From Macrostomum hystrix (Eukaryota; Platyhelminthes; Macrostomidae), in assembly GCA_950097015.1 (NCBI GenBank), contig CATNEN010000029.1, positions 8,420,001 to 8,484,000 of the forward strand: a DNA stretch of 64,000 nucleotides, written 5' to 3'. The number at the start of each line of letters is the position of its first letter. Position 1 is the first letter of the stretch. The notes beneath the pieces were generated by a model. The model worked only from the letters and a program-made list of their open reading frames with translations. It was not told where the DNA came from and did no database searches. Positions 34,541-45,668 of the stretch are shown piece by piece. The position numbers and the translations under genes are program-made.

Positions 34541-36011
34541 CTGTCAGTTTGATAAAGGCTTCCCTGAAGTTTCACTTCCCAGAAGTAAGTTTCACTTCCC
34601 TGAAGTTTCACTTCCCTGAAGTTTCACTTCCCTGAATTTTCAGTTCCCTGAAGTTTCAGTTCCCTGAAGTTTCAGTTCCCTGAAGTTTTAGTTCCCTGAA
34701 GTTTTAGTTCCCTGAAGTTTCAGTTCCCTGAAGTTTCACTTCCCTGAAGTTTCACTTCCCTGAAGTTTCAGTTCCCTGAAGTTTTAGTTCCCTGAAGTTT
34801 CACTTCCCTGAAGTTTCAGTTCCCTGAAGTTTCACTTCCCTGAAGTTTCAGTTCCCTGAAGTTTCACTTCCCTTGAAGTTTCACTTCCCTGAAGTTTCAC
34901 TTCCCCGGAGTTCACTTCCCTGAAGTTTTACTTCCCTGAAGTTTCACTTTCCTGAAGTTTCACTTCCCTGAAGTTTCACTTCCCTGAAGTTTCACTTCCC
35001 TGAAGTTTCACTTCCCTGAAGTTTCACTTCCCTGAAGTTTCACTTCCCTGAAGTTTCACTTCCCATTCCCATTTAGTAAAATTCGCAAACCTTGGCGGCC
35101 AGCGCCAAGAATTTCTCGGCGCTAATGCTGCCAGTTCCAGCCGGATCCGCTTCGGTTCTGTACTGCGCCACCTCCGCCTCAGTCACCACGAAGCCGGCCA
35201 GTCTGAGGGCGTCGCCCAGCTGACCAGTTGAGATGGCGGTGCCGCGGCGTCGAGAAACTGACCGAAACGCGGCTAGCCAGGCCTCGCGAGTCGCTGAATC
35301 CACCGGCTGGGGCGGAGGCGTCTCTGGCGATTCGTTCGAGTCGTTGGTTTCGTCGGTGTCGCTTCCGGCGTTGTCTGCTTGGGTTTAGGGCAAAGTCACG
35401 GAGCTGGGCATTGTACAAGTTACAATACTCCGCTTCACGTCCATATATTTTATTGCTCTAGTAAATTACTACGTATTGCTAGAAAAAAAGTCGATTTAAA
35501 CGGTCGCTTGACAGCGTTGTACAGCTGTTCAGTCCATGGACTGGGGGAACGGGTGGCAAGCCCATCCTCAATTACCCAAGTTAATGCTGGAACTGAAGCC
35601 ATGCAGAGTTTGTCTTAATGTCTAGCTAATGGATAAAAATTTTTCCAGCGGAGCTGGGAATCGAACCCATTACCTTCGAGTCGTAATTGTCACTTATTTG
35701 TATTTCTCATTGGGTTGCTGGGTATGACTCGACCGTAGAAAAATAATTTAAACGTATGAAAATTATCGGTACTTTCTTTGTTCAATAAAACGTCTAAATA
35801 GAAGCTAAAATTTTCTAAAGCAAGTTTAAGCAACATTTTTTGTTTTATTCATCAGATACATTTACATATACTAAATTAAAGTATGCGAAAATTATAATTA
35901 CACTGTAAAAAGCTATAGCCAACTGCAGCTGTACATGTTGCACCATTAGTCGGTCTTACCTATTTGGAGTCTCCCTAGCGCTGTCTCCAAGCCCTGCTCC
36001 TCTTGTGCCAT
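34295..36011 (-). CDS. EF-hand protein, myosin essential light chain-like, 194 aa
   Basis: Exons: 35960-36011, 35091-35377 and 34295-34540; the sum is exactly 195 codons with the stop, and all phases match. After a 50-residue acidic/Pro-rich leader (MAQEEQGLETALGRLQIADN, then SDTDETNDSNESPETPPP) come four EF-hand-like units. The second half, AVFDKPSTGRINASHLRHWL then TSLGEPIDEADVERML, resembles the C-lobe of myosin alkali light chains (FDKEGNG..ELRHVLATLGEKM). The 12-residue loops lack the acidic residue at position 12, so calcium binding is unlikely. A calmodulin-like or troponin C-like protein is the alternative. Intron 2 is almost entirely a 16-bp minisatellite. AATAAA (34149-34144 on this strand) lies about 145 nt past the stop. 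Confidence 0.85.
34562..35072. repeat. 16-bp minisatellite, fills EF-hand gene intron 2
   Basis: Unit TTTCACTTCCCTGAAG, about 32 copies; all but about 40 bp of the 550-bp intron. Confidence 0.95.
35091..35377 (-). CDS. EF-hand protein exon 2 (EF1-EF2)
   Basis: Acidic leader, then TREAWLAAFRSVSRRRG (degenerate first loop) and TEADPAGTGSISAEKFLALA (second loop with Lys at position 12). The donor GTTTGC is weak; the array begins about 20 nt into the intron. Confidence 0.82.
35510..35690 (-). mobile_element. tRNA-like SINE, family 2, part copy
   Basis: The minus strand reads GGTTCGATTCCCAGCTCCGC (B box), then about 120 bp, and ends CAGTCCATGGACTGAACAGC TGTACA. The same tail occurs near 12535 on the plus strand. 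It lies in intron 1 of the EF-hand gene. Confidence 0.5.
35960..36011 (-). CDS. EF-hand protein exon 1
   Basis: Start ATG at 36011-36009; it encodes MAQEEQGLETALGRLQI plus 1 nt, then the donor GTAAGA. The 1-nt carry-over completes an Ala codon with exon 2. Confidence 0.75.
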
Positions 36012-37902
36012 TCGAATCAATTAAGCGTCTGATCAAATAATTTGCAACTATTGGTTGTATTTAGAAACTCGAATTGCTTTCGGAAAATTTATATTTTTTT
36101 GTCGAATTACACTGACAGGTCTATATACTATCGCTTTCTCTCTTACCATTTTTCCTTTAGTCAATGTTCGTTGCAAGCTAGATTTCTTTTCTATATAACG
36201 TATTGTACAGGCAGCTTATCAGGCCATGCAATGCCTCCGATACACAGGCGCGCGTCTCTTCAATTTTTATATATCTTTCTCTTTCTGGGAAAAAAAGTAT
36301 AAAAGGCTTTATGCAGTTGTTGATTGTGCTAGAATTAAACAGACTAGAAAAAATATTTATATAATAACTATAACAAACTCGCCATATTTAAATATGCATA
36401 ATCGGCTCAATAATTGCCCACTTTATATGGCTCTGTATTAAAATTTTCAGGCACGAAAGTAATGAAGCCCTATTGACAAAATTTTGGTAACACGCGAGAC
36501 CAGAGTTAATTTTTATTCTGTTGCCAGAGCTGCTAAATTCCTCAACGAAGTCATCTGATGTCCGGAGCTGGACTTGACCTACGCTCGACGGAAAGTATAA
36601 GATGCATGACGACGATATAAAAATCGTGTCTCAATGAAATCTAAGCATATAACTAGTCCGTAACTTGACTTCTAAATATTTTATAGCAAAAAGTATCGTC
36701 GATAAGGACTGCTGTAGTACAATAAACTGCCTACAGCGCTCCTCGATGGAGATGTAGCATGTTGATGCCGCTAGAGTCCCTAGTGGTCACTGGTTGATGC
36801 GGAAATGACCGTGAAATCATTTTACAGGTTTGTAATCAATAAACACACATAGGCTATTTATTTAAATTGAATCGCTTTTAATGGAACGGAATTTCAAAGG
36901 GAAAATGACAAAAACAAAAAGTTCAATTTCAACACCAATACTATTTGTTAATTTCTTTGTAACTACTTACGCTTTTGCTTTTCCGATATTTAATTCTTCA
37001 TTAATGACATATTTTATAACATTGAGGCATTGAGCAGCAATAAACTTCAAGATCGCATTGATAAAATTTCGAACGAAAAAAACCTTTTTAAAGTAAACAT
37101 ATAACAAATAATTAATTAAATAACTTTTTTGCGTATTAACTTAATAAAACATTAGATTCAAAAGTTTTGAAAGTAAAAAAACATTTGACTGAGACAAATC
37201 TTATGTTTCAATATTATTGTGCTTTACTGTTTTTACTGTTATTAGGCTACAAATAGTATAATTGTTTCATCGCAAATATAATTAAATTAATATTATCATC
37301 CATTTACTATTGATCGAAAAGATGAAGAATAATTATCGAAAATCTATTTTTCTGGGACCGATTCGACTTTTTCATGTCGAATAGGTCCCAAAGCTAGCTT
37401 TACTTTTTTAGATTTTAACAAAGCTAGTCTAGAGTATTGAGTATGATATTCTTATTTTTTTACTTTTTTAACAGAAAATGTATTGCTTTCAGACTTTTTC
37501 ATTAATTTGTATGGTTATGCTGATTTAGTGATATTTTGTACTTGTTTTCTATTTCATTATCTTTCTTCTAAATTGCTATTTAGTGGTGTATGCTGATTGT
37601 TATCGGTAGGCTGGCTCAGAAATAGCAAATACATGAAGCAGAGAATTTAGCAATAGTCAGTAAATTATATTTTTACTTTTTAGTCGCTGGTGCGCGCTAC
37701 TTTTAACAACAGAATAAAGTTAGATTTATTCAATAAGCTCGTCAACAAAACGTTTTATTTTGTTAATCTATTAAAGCGCTACGAATATACGAGCTATTTT
37801 ACTCGTACAACCAAAATTTGTTTTTCAGATTTTATATTGTTCCTGACATTGGCGATCGACTGGAGCAGGAGGTTAGGAATCCAAGACAAAAATTTCTCAG
37901 AC
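36012..37902. other. A+T-rich spacer, EF-hand gene to coiled-coil gene
   Basis: Divergent promoters of the two genes must lie here; nothing specific could be assigned. Confidence 0.6.
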
Positions 37903-38910
37903 ATGCAGCAGCGCCCGGCCTCTCCCAACGCCAACGGAGATTCAATTGACAGCCGCAGGCGAATCCAGCAGCTCGAGGAGGAGGCGGCCGAGCTGCGCGC
38001 CCAGCTGGCCATGCTGGTGTCGCTGGTGCGCGCCGCCTGGGCCGGCAGCCAGGAAGCCACCGACCAGCTGGCAGACGCAGTCAACTGGACGGGCGAATCG
38101 GCCGCTGACGATGAGCAGTCCGGAGCAGCCTCGGCACTGCTGCTCTCGGATGCGCAGAAGGACGCTCTCCGACGCCGGGTGATGCAGCTGGAGGAGCTGC
38201 TCAGCCAGGAGGAGCTGTGTGCCGCCTGGGACACGCAGCGTCGCCGGGTCTCATTCAGGCCGGCGTCGGGAAATTCGACAACTGGCGGCGGCCGTTCCGG
38301 AGGCTGCACTGGTCCCGCTATGGGGATTCGAGTTCGCGACCTTGTATTACCGGCATCCGGCGCGCCGGTGGCTCGAGCGTCGCCGCAGATGCACCCGCCA
38401 GCGCAGCACAAGCCGCAGCCGCATCAGCCGCCCCCAGGTCCGCCTAGCGACCTGTTCGATCCGCAGAGTCTGATGGCTCGAGCCAACGCTCGCGTCCAAT
38501 CAGCCGCCTGTCCGACACCTCCGAGGCCGACTTCATCAGCCAGCGGACGACAACGACCGCGCACCGGCGGCCCATCGGAGCGGCGACGTCAACAGCATCC
38601 GTCGATTCCACCATCACTGATTCCAGCCGGCCCAGCGGGCGTGTCCGTTGTCGGCGAGCGACCGATGAAGTTTGAGCAGCGCAGCTCGGCGGCGGATGGC
38701 GGCGGATCGACTCGACAGCAACAGCGCCTGACCTCCGTGCGTCTGGTTCCAGCCGGGAGGAGGCGAGGGCAGCAGCAGCAGCACACTGACCACCTGACAG
38801 CAGAGGTCGCAACTGTCGAGCAGCGCGGCGGCCAGTTGGAATCAGAGTTTGACAGAGTCATGCTTGACCTGCAGCGCAAGCTGGGCCTAGACTCGCACGG
38901 TCTGGTCTGA
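37903..38910 (+). CDS. Unrecognised coiled-coil, Pro/Gln-rich protein, 335 aa
   Basis: I do not recognise the family. Residues 18-60 or so (RRRIQQLEEEAAELRAQLAM onward) have heptad spacing of a coiled coil. A second helical stretch, KDALRRRVMQLEELLSQEEL, follows. The middle is Pro/Gln/Ser/Arg-rich and probably disordered; the end, LESEFDRVMLDLQRKLGL, is again helical. I start at the ATG at 37903 because a pyrimidine-rich acceptor (TTTCTCAG) ends two bases before it and codon use turns G+C-rich there; the same frame is open upstream to 37690 through A+T-rich, intron-like sequence. The last codons (LDSHGLV, stop) begin a 34-bp tandem repeat. AATAAA is at 39173. A cytoskeletal or centrosomal scaffold is possible but unsupported. 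Confidence 0.55.
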   Translation: MQQRPASPNANGDSIDSRRRIQQLEEEAAELRAQLAMLVSLVRAAWAGSQEATDQLADAVNWTGESAADDEQSGAASALLLSDAQKDALRRRVMQLEELLSQEELCAAWDTQRRRVSFRPASGNSTTGGGRSGGCTGPAMGIRVRDLVLPASGAPVARASPQMHPPAQHKPQPHQPPPGPPSDLFDPQSLMARANARVQSAACPTPPRPTSSASGRQRPRTGGPSERRRQQHPSIPPSLIPAGPAGVSVVGERPMKFEQRSSAADGGGSTRQQQRLTSVRLVPAGRRRGQQQQHTDHLTAEVATVEQRGGQLESEFDRVMLDLQRKLGLDSHGLV

Positions 38911-39110
38911 GCTGATTGGTTGGACTCGAACAAGTCTGGTCTGAGCTGATTGGTTGGACTCGAACAAGTCTGGTCTGAGCTGATTGGTTGGACTCGAACA
39001 AGTCTGGTCTGAGCTGATTGGTTGGACTCGAACAAGTCTGGTCTGAGCTGATTGGTCGGACTCGCATCGTCTAGTCTAAGCTGATTGGTTGGACTTGCAT
39101 TGTTTTGAAG
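38885..39110. repeat. 34-bp repeat starting in the stop-codon region of the coiled-coil gene
   Basis: Unit TTGGACTCGAACAAGTCTGG TCTGAGCTGATTGG, about six copies. The first copy carries the last sense codons and the stop. Confidence 0.92.
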
Positions 39111-39172
39111 TCTCGTTAAGCTGAGTTTTCTCTATGCGCGGTTTTATTTACTCTCACGCTACGAGAATAGTT

Positions 39173-39178
39173 AATAAA
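39173..39178 (+). promoter_or_regulatory. Poly(A) signal of the coiled-coil gene
   Basis: AATAAA 263 nt past the stop, just beyond the 34-bp repeats, which would then lie in the 3'UTR. Confidence 0.45.
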
Positions 39179-39676
39179 AATATTTTTTGTCAAATGCACC
39201 GCTTGTCTACTGATGTTAGTAACGTATAACGCGTTTGCCAAGTGTGTAATTACAAATCTCTGGAAATTCGAAACGCGAGACTCTGCATTAGGTACTTAAA
39301 GCGGGAAATGCCTCAAATGAATGGCTTTTTTAATAACTGGGTCAAGGCTTGTTTTATTTATCAGATTTTCTGTTTGCAGATAATTTTTATGTGAGGTAGT
39401 TCACTGCTTTTTTCTTACAAACATTTTCTTGCTTGTAAATGTTATCTTTGTCACAATATTTCTCAATAGCTATGTGGTTTGATTGCTTATAATGAGCTTC
39501 AAATTTTTGTGTGTAATTGTACATTTCATTTCATTGTTTATTCTTTTGATTTCCTGAAATTCGACACTGAAAGCTGAAAGACATTCTGTTTGAATATGTT
39601 AACTGATGTTGAAACCTTTTAGATAGTATTAAAAATATCTTAAATTAGCTCCAGAATGTTTAGACACTGACTTCCG

Positions 39677-39718
39677 ACATGTTAGACTTGACTTGAGTCT
39701 AGTCAAGTCAAGACATGT
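39677..39718. repeat. Imperfect inverted repeat
   Basis: ACATGTTAGACTTGACT and AGTCAAGTCAAGACATGT can pair across a short loop around 39695-39700. Confidence 0.6.
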
Positions 39719-40135
39719 TAGACAGTGTTCCAGAGTGTTAGATAAGGTTCCAGAGTGTTAGATAAGGTTCCAGAGTGTTAGATAAGGTTTCAGAGTGTTA
39801 GATAAGGTTCTAGAGTGTTAGATAAGGTTCCAGAGTGTTAGATAAGGTTCCAGAGTGTTAGATAAGGTTCCAGAGTGTTAGATAAGGTTCCAGAGTGTTA
39901 GATAAGGTTCCAGAGTGTTAGATAAGGTTCCAGAGTGTTAGATAAGGTTCCAGAGTGTTAGATAAGGTTCCAGAGTTTTAGATAAGGTTCCAGAGTGTTA
40001 GATAAGGTTCCAGAGTGTTAAATAAGGTTCCAGAGTGTCAGACAGGGTTCCAGAGTGTCAGACAGGGTTCCAGAGTGTCAGACAGGGTTCCAGAGTGTCA
40101 GACAGGGTTCCAGAGTGTCAGACAGGGTTCCAGCA
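39716..40135. repeat. 20-bp minisatellite
   Basis: Unit GTTCCAGAGTGTTAGATAAG, about 21 copies; the last five have the variant GTCAGACAGG. An inverted repeat stands at its left edge. Confidence 0.94.
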
Positions 40136-40427
40136 TGAGAGACAAGTTTACGGACGACAATGGGAGTGATTACCGTGTTTTTTCACTCGTGAGATTGATT
40201 GATTTCTAAAGCACGCAGAAAAAATACACAATTATTTGAAGAGTGCACGTTTCAACTTTTAAATTAACCTGGCTTTGATCAGTTAAACTGATTTCAAATT
40301 TCAAAAAAGCTCTGCTTAACCTTCTGCTTAACCTGTTTATTTTTTTTTCGAAATGAATTTTATATACGGTAGATATATAACTTATCTAACTCCGATCGAG
40401 GAAAGTGGCGTGTAGCTAGGAAGTTTT

Positions 40428-41005
40428 TGGGGGGCGCCACCTTGGATTTGGGAAGGGGCGCCACATTGGATTTGGGAAGGGGCGCCACCTTGGATTTTGG
40501 GAAGGGGCGCCACATTGGATTTGGGAAGGGGCGCCACCTTGGATTTTGGGAAGGGGCGCCACCTTGGATTTGGGAAGGGGCGCCACATTGGATTTGGGAA
40601 GGGGCGCCACATTGGATTTGGGAAGGGGCGCCACCTTGGATTTTGGGAAGGGGCGCCACCTTGGATTTGGGAAGGGGCGCCACCTTGGATTTGGGAAGGG
40701 GCGCCACATTGGATTTGGGAAGGGGCGCCACATTGGATTTGGGAAGGGGCGCCACCTTGGATTTGGGAAGGGGCGCCACCTTGGATTTTGGGAAGGGGCG
40801 CCACCTTGGATTTTGGGAAGGGGCGCCACCTTGGATTTGGGAAGGGGCGCCACATTGGATTTGGGAAGGGGCGCCACCTTGGATTTTGGGAAGGGGCGCC
40901 ACATTAGATTTGGGAAGGGGCGCCACCTTGGATTTTGGGAAGGGGCGCCACCTTGGATTTGGGAAGGGGCGCCACCTTGGATTTGGGAAGGGTGCCACCT
41001 TGGAT
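40428..41005. repeat. 24-bp G+C-rich minisatellite
   Basis: Unit GGGCGCCACCTTGGATTTGG GAAG with ATT/CTT and TTT/TTTT variants, about 24 copies. Each unit holds the palindrome GGCGCC. Open in several frames, but these are artefacts of the unit. Confidence 0.95.
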
Positions 41006-43844
41006 ATAAGAGTCGTTGGTCACCCCATGAGTCGGGGCGCACCACCTAGCTGTGCCTCTGTCCTAGCAGGTTAGGATTTCAAGAGTATTAAAAATTGGTT
41101 CAATTATCATGAGAATCTATAGTTTCCGAGTTCATCTTCGTGAATGTCAGTGAAGTTGCCTCCATCGAGGCATTCGATCGATGCGTGCCTATTGATCGCT
41201 TGGCTAAGGCACTGCTCAAAGAATTTTAGCACAGCTTGTATCAATATGTCTCAAAAATTTTTTAGGGATCAGAAATGGGAGAACAAAAAACGATTAGATG
41301 AAAACTGAAGAAATTTGACAATTTTCCAGTTTTTTCTAATAACTTGTAACAATCCGCCTTAGATGTCAGTGTTCGATTGTTGCCGACCAAAAGAGGAATG
41401 AAATTTGATTAGAAATCGAACTTTTGAGCAGATAATATACGATTCTGATTTCTTGCCAGCCGACCAAGTCAATTTCTCAATATTAATCTGAGCTCATCTT
41501 CCATTTCGATCTATATCCATAGAAAAATAACAATTTTTAAGTCGAGTTTTTGTTATAATCTTTCTGACAGAGTGATCAACCCCGAGGAGCCGGTCGCTTT
41601 GGTTCCCTCATTCCGGAACCTCCCACCTTAGAGGCTTGCCTAGCTGCAGGGCAATCGGCAAAAGCAGACAAAATTCATGTGCCAGCCTCTTCACTTTCTC
41701 CCTGTCTCTGTTAACTTTCTGTAATTGCCCGACAACCTTTCTTGATCAACGGAAGCGGAGCATCTGCTTTCTCCTCTTCTCATTCGAGTCTTATTAGCTC
41801 GGAGGGGGTCGCGGTAGTTGCTGGGAGCAGTTAGGGAAAACTTCCCTCCAGCGCCGCTGCCCCGGCATCCCCCGCTCATGGGGAGGGGGTGCCGCCGAGA
41901 GCAGAAAAGCGGGAAGTTGAGGTCGCATTTTCAAAAAAGACGGGAAAAGCCTCGCCGAGTTGCCCCCTGGGCTGGGCAAAGCTTTGAAACCGTCCAGCCA
42001 GCAGTCCACCCTGCTGTGCCCGAGTCGAGTCCAGGGGATCGTGACTGGTCATTGTTGGTCACTGGCAATTAGGGCTTCGAATGCTTTGATGTTGAGTTGG
42101 ACGAGCAAGGCGGGCTGCTTCGAGGCCGGAAACTCAGTCGCTAACAAAAAAATGGAACGCCTCAGAGGATCGAAAAGAGAGTTGAGCCATTGCTTGAGAC
42201 TTTTGGGCGACTCCTGGCAAAAAGAATTCCAACTTATAAATGAGGAGAAATGGACCGGCCCAGGTTGTTTAATTGTTTTCCAATTAGGAGCCCGCGGAAC
42301 TAACCGTGTTATCAAAAGCAAGTCACGTCTCCGCCTCTATCTGTCTCGACTCAAAGGGGCTCAACGATTCTCTGATTAGAAACTGGGGCCAACCAAACGC
42401 AACACACACGCACACACACTCAATCTTTTAAAAGAAGTTTTTTGACTTCTTTTGACACAGCGAATCACTTCATCCTTTTGTGCCAAAAATGCTAGCTTCG
42501 TTTCTTTTTTTCGTAGACCAGTTCTGGTCGGTCACGAGATTCTAAACGGGCCAAATCCTAATTATGTTCTGTTTTTTTATTTATTATGTCTATGAATTCA
42601 AATTAGTGAGTTAAAAAAACTCAAAGTCAATAATTCGGGTGTCTAAATGTGTGTCTCAAGTGGCAAAATATACTAGTGGGAAAAAATCCGACATATCTAT
42701 ACTTCAAGAAGTCAAACTAAACTAACAATGCTCACTTGAGATGCATTCTATGGATAAAAGCTATAATGACATTGTTCAAGAACTGACTAAGTCAAACAAT
42801 GCATCGGATAATAACAATGAAATTCAGTTGAAGACCTGACAGACTATAAAGGTAGAAAGCTAATTTTATGACATTTTCTCTTCAGAATTTTAAAGAATAA
42901 AATAGACTGAAATGTCAAACGAACTGCAAGCAACAAAGTAGTTCATTTCATTCAGTCTTCAAGTATAGGCCAAATTCTTGTTAATCTGGTTAATGATGTA
43001 TTCGCTGGAGGAGGAGATGCAGAAGTACCTCTGTATGCCACCTGCTGACGGTAAAGCTTCCCGACAGAGGGTCCTCCAGGGAGGCCACGGGGCGCGCAGG
43101 CCCGCAAAACAAACAATAAAATGTTTCAGCAGCAACTGCCACGGCTGGCACTGATTCAAATCTATGTAGGCCGTCGGTTGTCTATGGTCTGGAGTCCCTT
43201 AACTGGCGCCGTCCACCCCAGCCAGCCGAGTCCCTGTGGGGCAATCAAATCGGACTTCCTTCGCGTCTAATTTTGGGGAAATGGAACAACAAGGCAATTA
43301 TCCCATTTTTAGTCCTGGAGGCAGTGGTCAAGTGCATTCCTTCGCTGGCCCTGCTGCAGCCACTTCCCCCTTGGGGGTGGGTGGGGATGCCGACGGCTGG
43401 AATGAGGATCTCCCGTCAGATAAACGCTGCAGGCCGTCTGGGAGACCACCTGCAGAGGGCAGGAGAGAATAGACAGAGATAGTCTATGGGACATTGATTG
43501 GGAGTTGGGAAAATCTATAGGAGATCGAGTCAAGTGCCTGTGCGTGGCGCGACACAAACGGACCCGTTTTAGCCAAAACAAGATTATGGTGTCTCGCGCA
43601 ACAAAGACCACGCCTTATGGACTGGAAGCAGTTGACCACTTCGTGTCTAGCTTTCTGTATCTGTTAAAAATCACATACTTATCACCCTGTAAATTTCCCA
43701 AGGCTCATTGTTTTGATGCGTTAGAATTATTATCGTTTTGAAGCCAAAGAACTCTTGTTCCCAGAATCAACTTTTTCGAAATTCAACTTTTGAATCTCAT
43801 TCCCCGAAACTGGTTACAAATCGTAGATACACATTTCCTGGATC
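41006..43844. other. Unique spacer, nothing recognised
   Basis: Several open frames of 60-140 codons, on both strands and without conserved motifs. G+C is locally higher at 41560-42060 and 43160-43480. Confidence 0.5.
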
Positions 43845-45668
43845 TCAATCCTAGAAGCACATTTCCTGGATCTCATTCCTAGAAACACATTTTCTGGATC
43901 TCAATCCTAGAAACACATTTCCTGGATCTCAATCCTAGAAACACATTTCCTGGATCTCAATCCTAGAAACACATTTCCTGGATCTCATTCCTTGGAGCAC
44001 ATTTCCTGAATCTCATTCCTAGAAATACATTTCCCGAATCTCATTCCTAGAAGCACATTTCCTGAATCTCATTCCTAGAAATACATTTCCCGAATCTCAT
44101 TCCTAGAAACACATTTCCCGAATCTCATTACAAGAAACACATTTCCGAATCTCAGTCCTAAAAAACACATTTCCTGGATCTCATTCCTAAAAAGACATTT
44201 TCTGGATCTCATTCCTAAAAAGACATTTTCTGAATCTCATTCCTAAAAAGACATTTCCTGGATCTCTTTCCTAAAAACACATTTCTGAATCTGAAACATA
44301 TTTCTTGGATCTCATTCCTAGAAACATATTTCTTGAATCTCATTCCTAGAAGCACATTTCCCGAATCTCATTCCTAGAAACACATTTCCCGAATCTCATT
44401 CCTAGAAGCACATTTCTCGAATCTCATTCCTAGAAACACATTTCCCGAATCTCATTACAAGAAACACATTTCCGAATCTCAGTCCTAAAAAGACATTTTC
44501 TGGATCTCATTCCTAAAAAGACATTTTCTGAATCTCATTCCTAAAAAGACATTTTCTGGATCTCATTCCAAATGAGACATTTCCTGGATCTCTTTCCTAA
44601 AAACACATTTCTGAATCTCATTCCTAGAAACACATTTTCTGGATCTCAATCCTAAAAACACATTTCCTGGATCTCATTCCTAAAAATACATTTCCGAATC
44701 TCATTCCTAGAAACACATTTCCTGGATCTCATTCCTAAAAACACATTTCCTGGATCTCATTCCTAAAAACACATTTCCTGGATCTCATTCCTAGAAACAC
44801 ATTTCCTGGATCTCAATCCTAAAAAGACATTTCCTGGATCTCATTCCTAGAAACACATTTCCTGGATCTCATTCCTAGAAGCACATTTCTCGAATCTCAT
44901 TACTAGAAACACATTTCCCGAATCTCATTACAAGAAACACATTTCCGAATCTCATTCCTAGAAACACATTTCCTGGATCTCATTCCTAGAAAGACATTTC
45001 CTGGATCTCATTCCTAGAAAAAAATTCTTGGATCTCATTCCTAGAAACACATTTCTTGGATCTCATTCCTAGAAACACATTTCCTGAATCTCATTCCTAG
45101 AAATACATTTCCTGAATCTCATTCCTAGAAGCACATTTCCCGAATCTCATTCCTAGAAACACATTTCCCGAATCTCATTCCTAGAAGCACATTTCTCGAA
45201 TCTCATTCCTAGAAACACATTTCCCGAATCTCATTACAAGAAACACATTTCCGAATCTCAGTCCTAAAAAGACATTTTCTGGATCTCATTCCTAAAAAGA
45301 CATTTTCTGAATCTCATTCCTAAAAAGACATTTTCTGGATCTCATTCCTAAAAAGACATTTCCTGGATCTCTTTCCTAAAAACACATTTCTGAATCTCAT
45401 TCCTAGAAACACATTTTCTGGATCTCATTCCTAAAAAGACATTTACTGGATCTCATTCCTAAAAACACATTTCCGGGATCTCATTCCTAGAAACACATTT
45501 CCTGGATCTCAATCCTAAAAAGACATTTCCTGGATCTCATTCCTAGAAACACATTTCCTGGATCTCATTCCTAGAAACACATTCCTTGGATCTTATTCCT
45601 AGAAACACATTTCCTGGATCTCATTCCTTGAAGTACATTTTCCGAATCTCATTCCTAAAAACACATTT
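43845..45668. repeat. 27-28 bp minisatellite, 1.8 kb, with higher-order blocks
   Basis: Unit ACATTTCCTGGATCTCATTC CTAGAAAC, about 65 copies. The marker ATTACAAGAAACACATTTCC recurs near 44127, 44453, 44928 and 45233, showing block duplication. Confidence 0.95.

Noticed and set aside
37690-37902. N-terminal extension of the coiled-coil protein to an earlier ATG
   Set aside because: A+T-rich, intron-like, with acceptor-type TTTTTCAG sites; coding bias starts only at 37903.
38318-38340. B box-like GGGGATTCGAGTTCGCGACC in the coiled-coil gene
   Set aside because: No A box at the right distance and the frame runs straight through; taken as chance similarity.
40360-41074. Open frames of 140-215 codons on both strands
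   Set aside because: 24-bp array read in several frames; no conservation expected.
43845-45668. CRISPR-like regular repeats
   Set aside because: There are no unique spacers between units; this and the other arrays are direct head-to-tail minisatellites in a eukaryotic genome.
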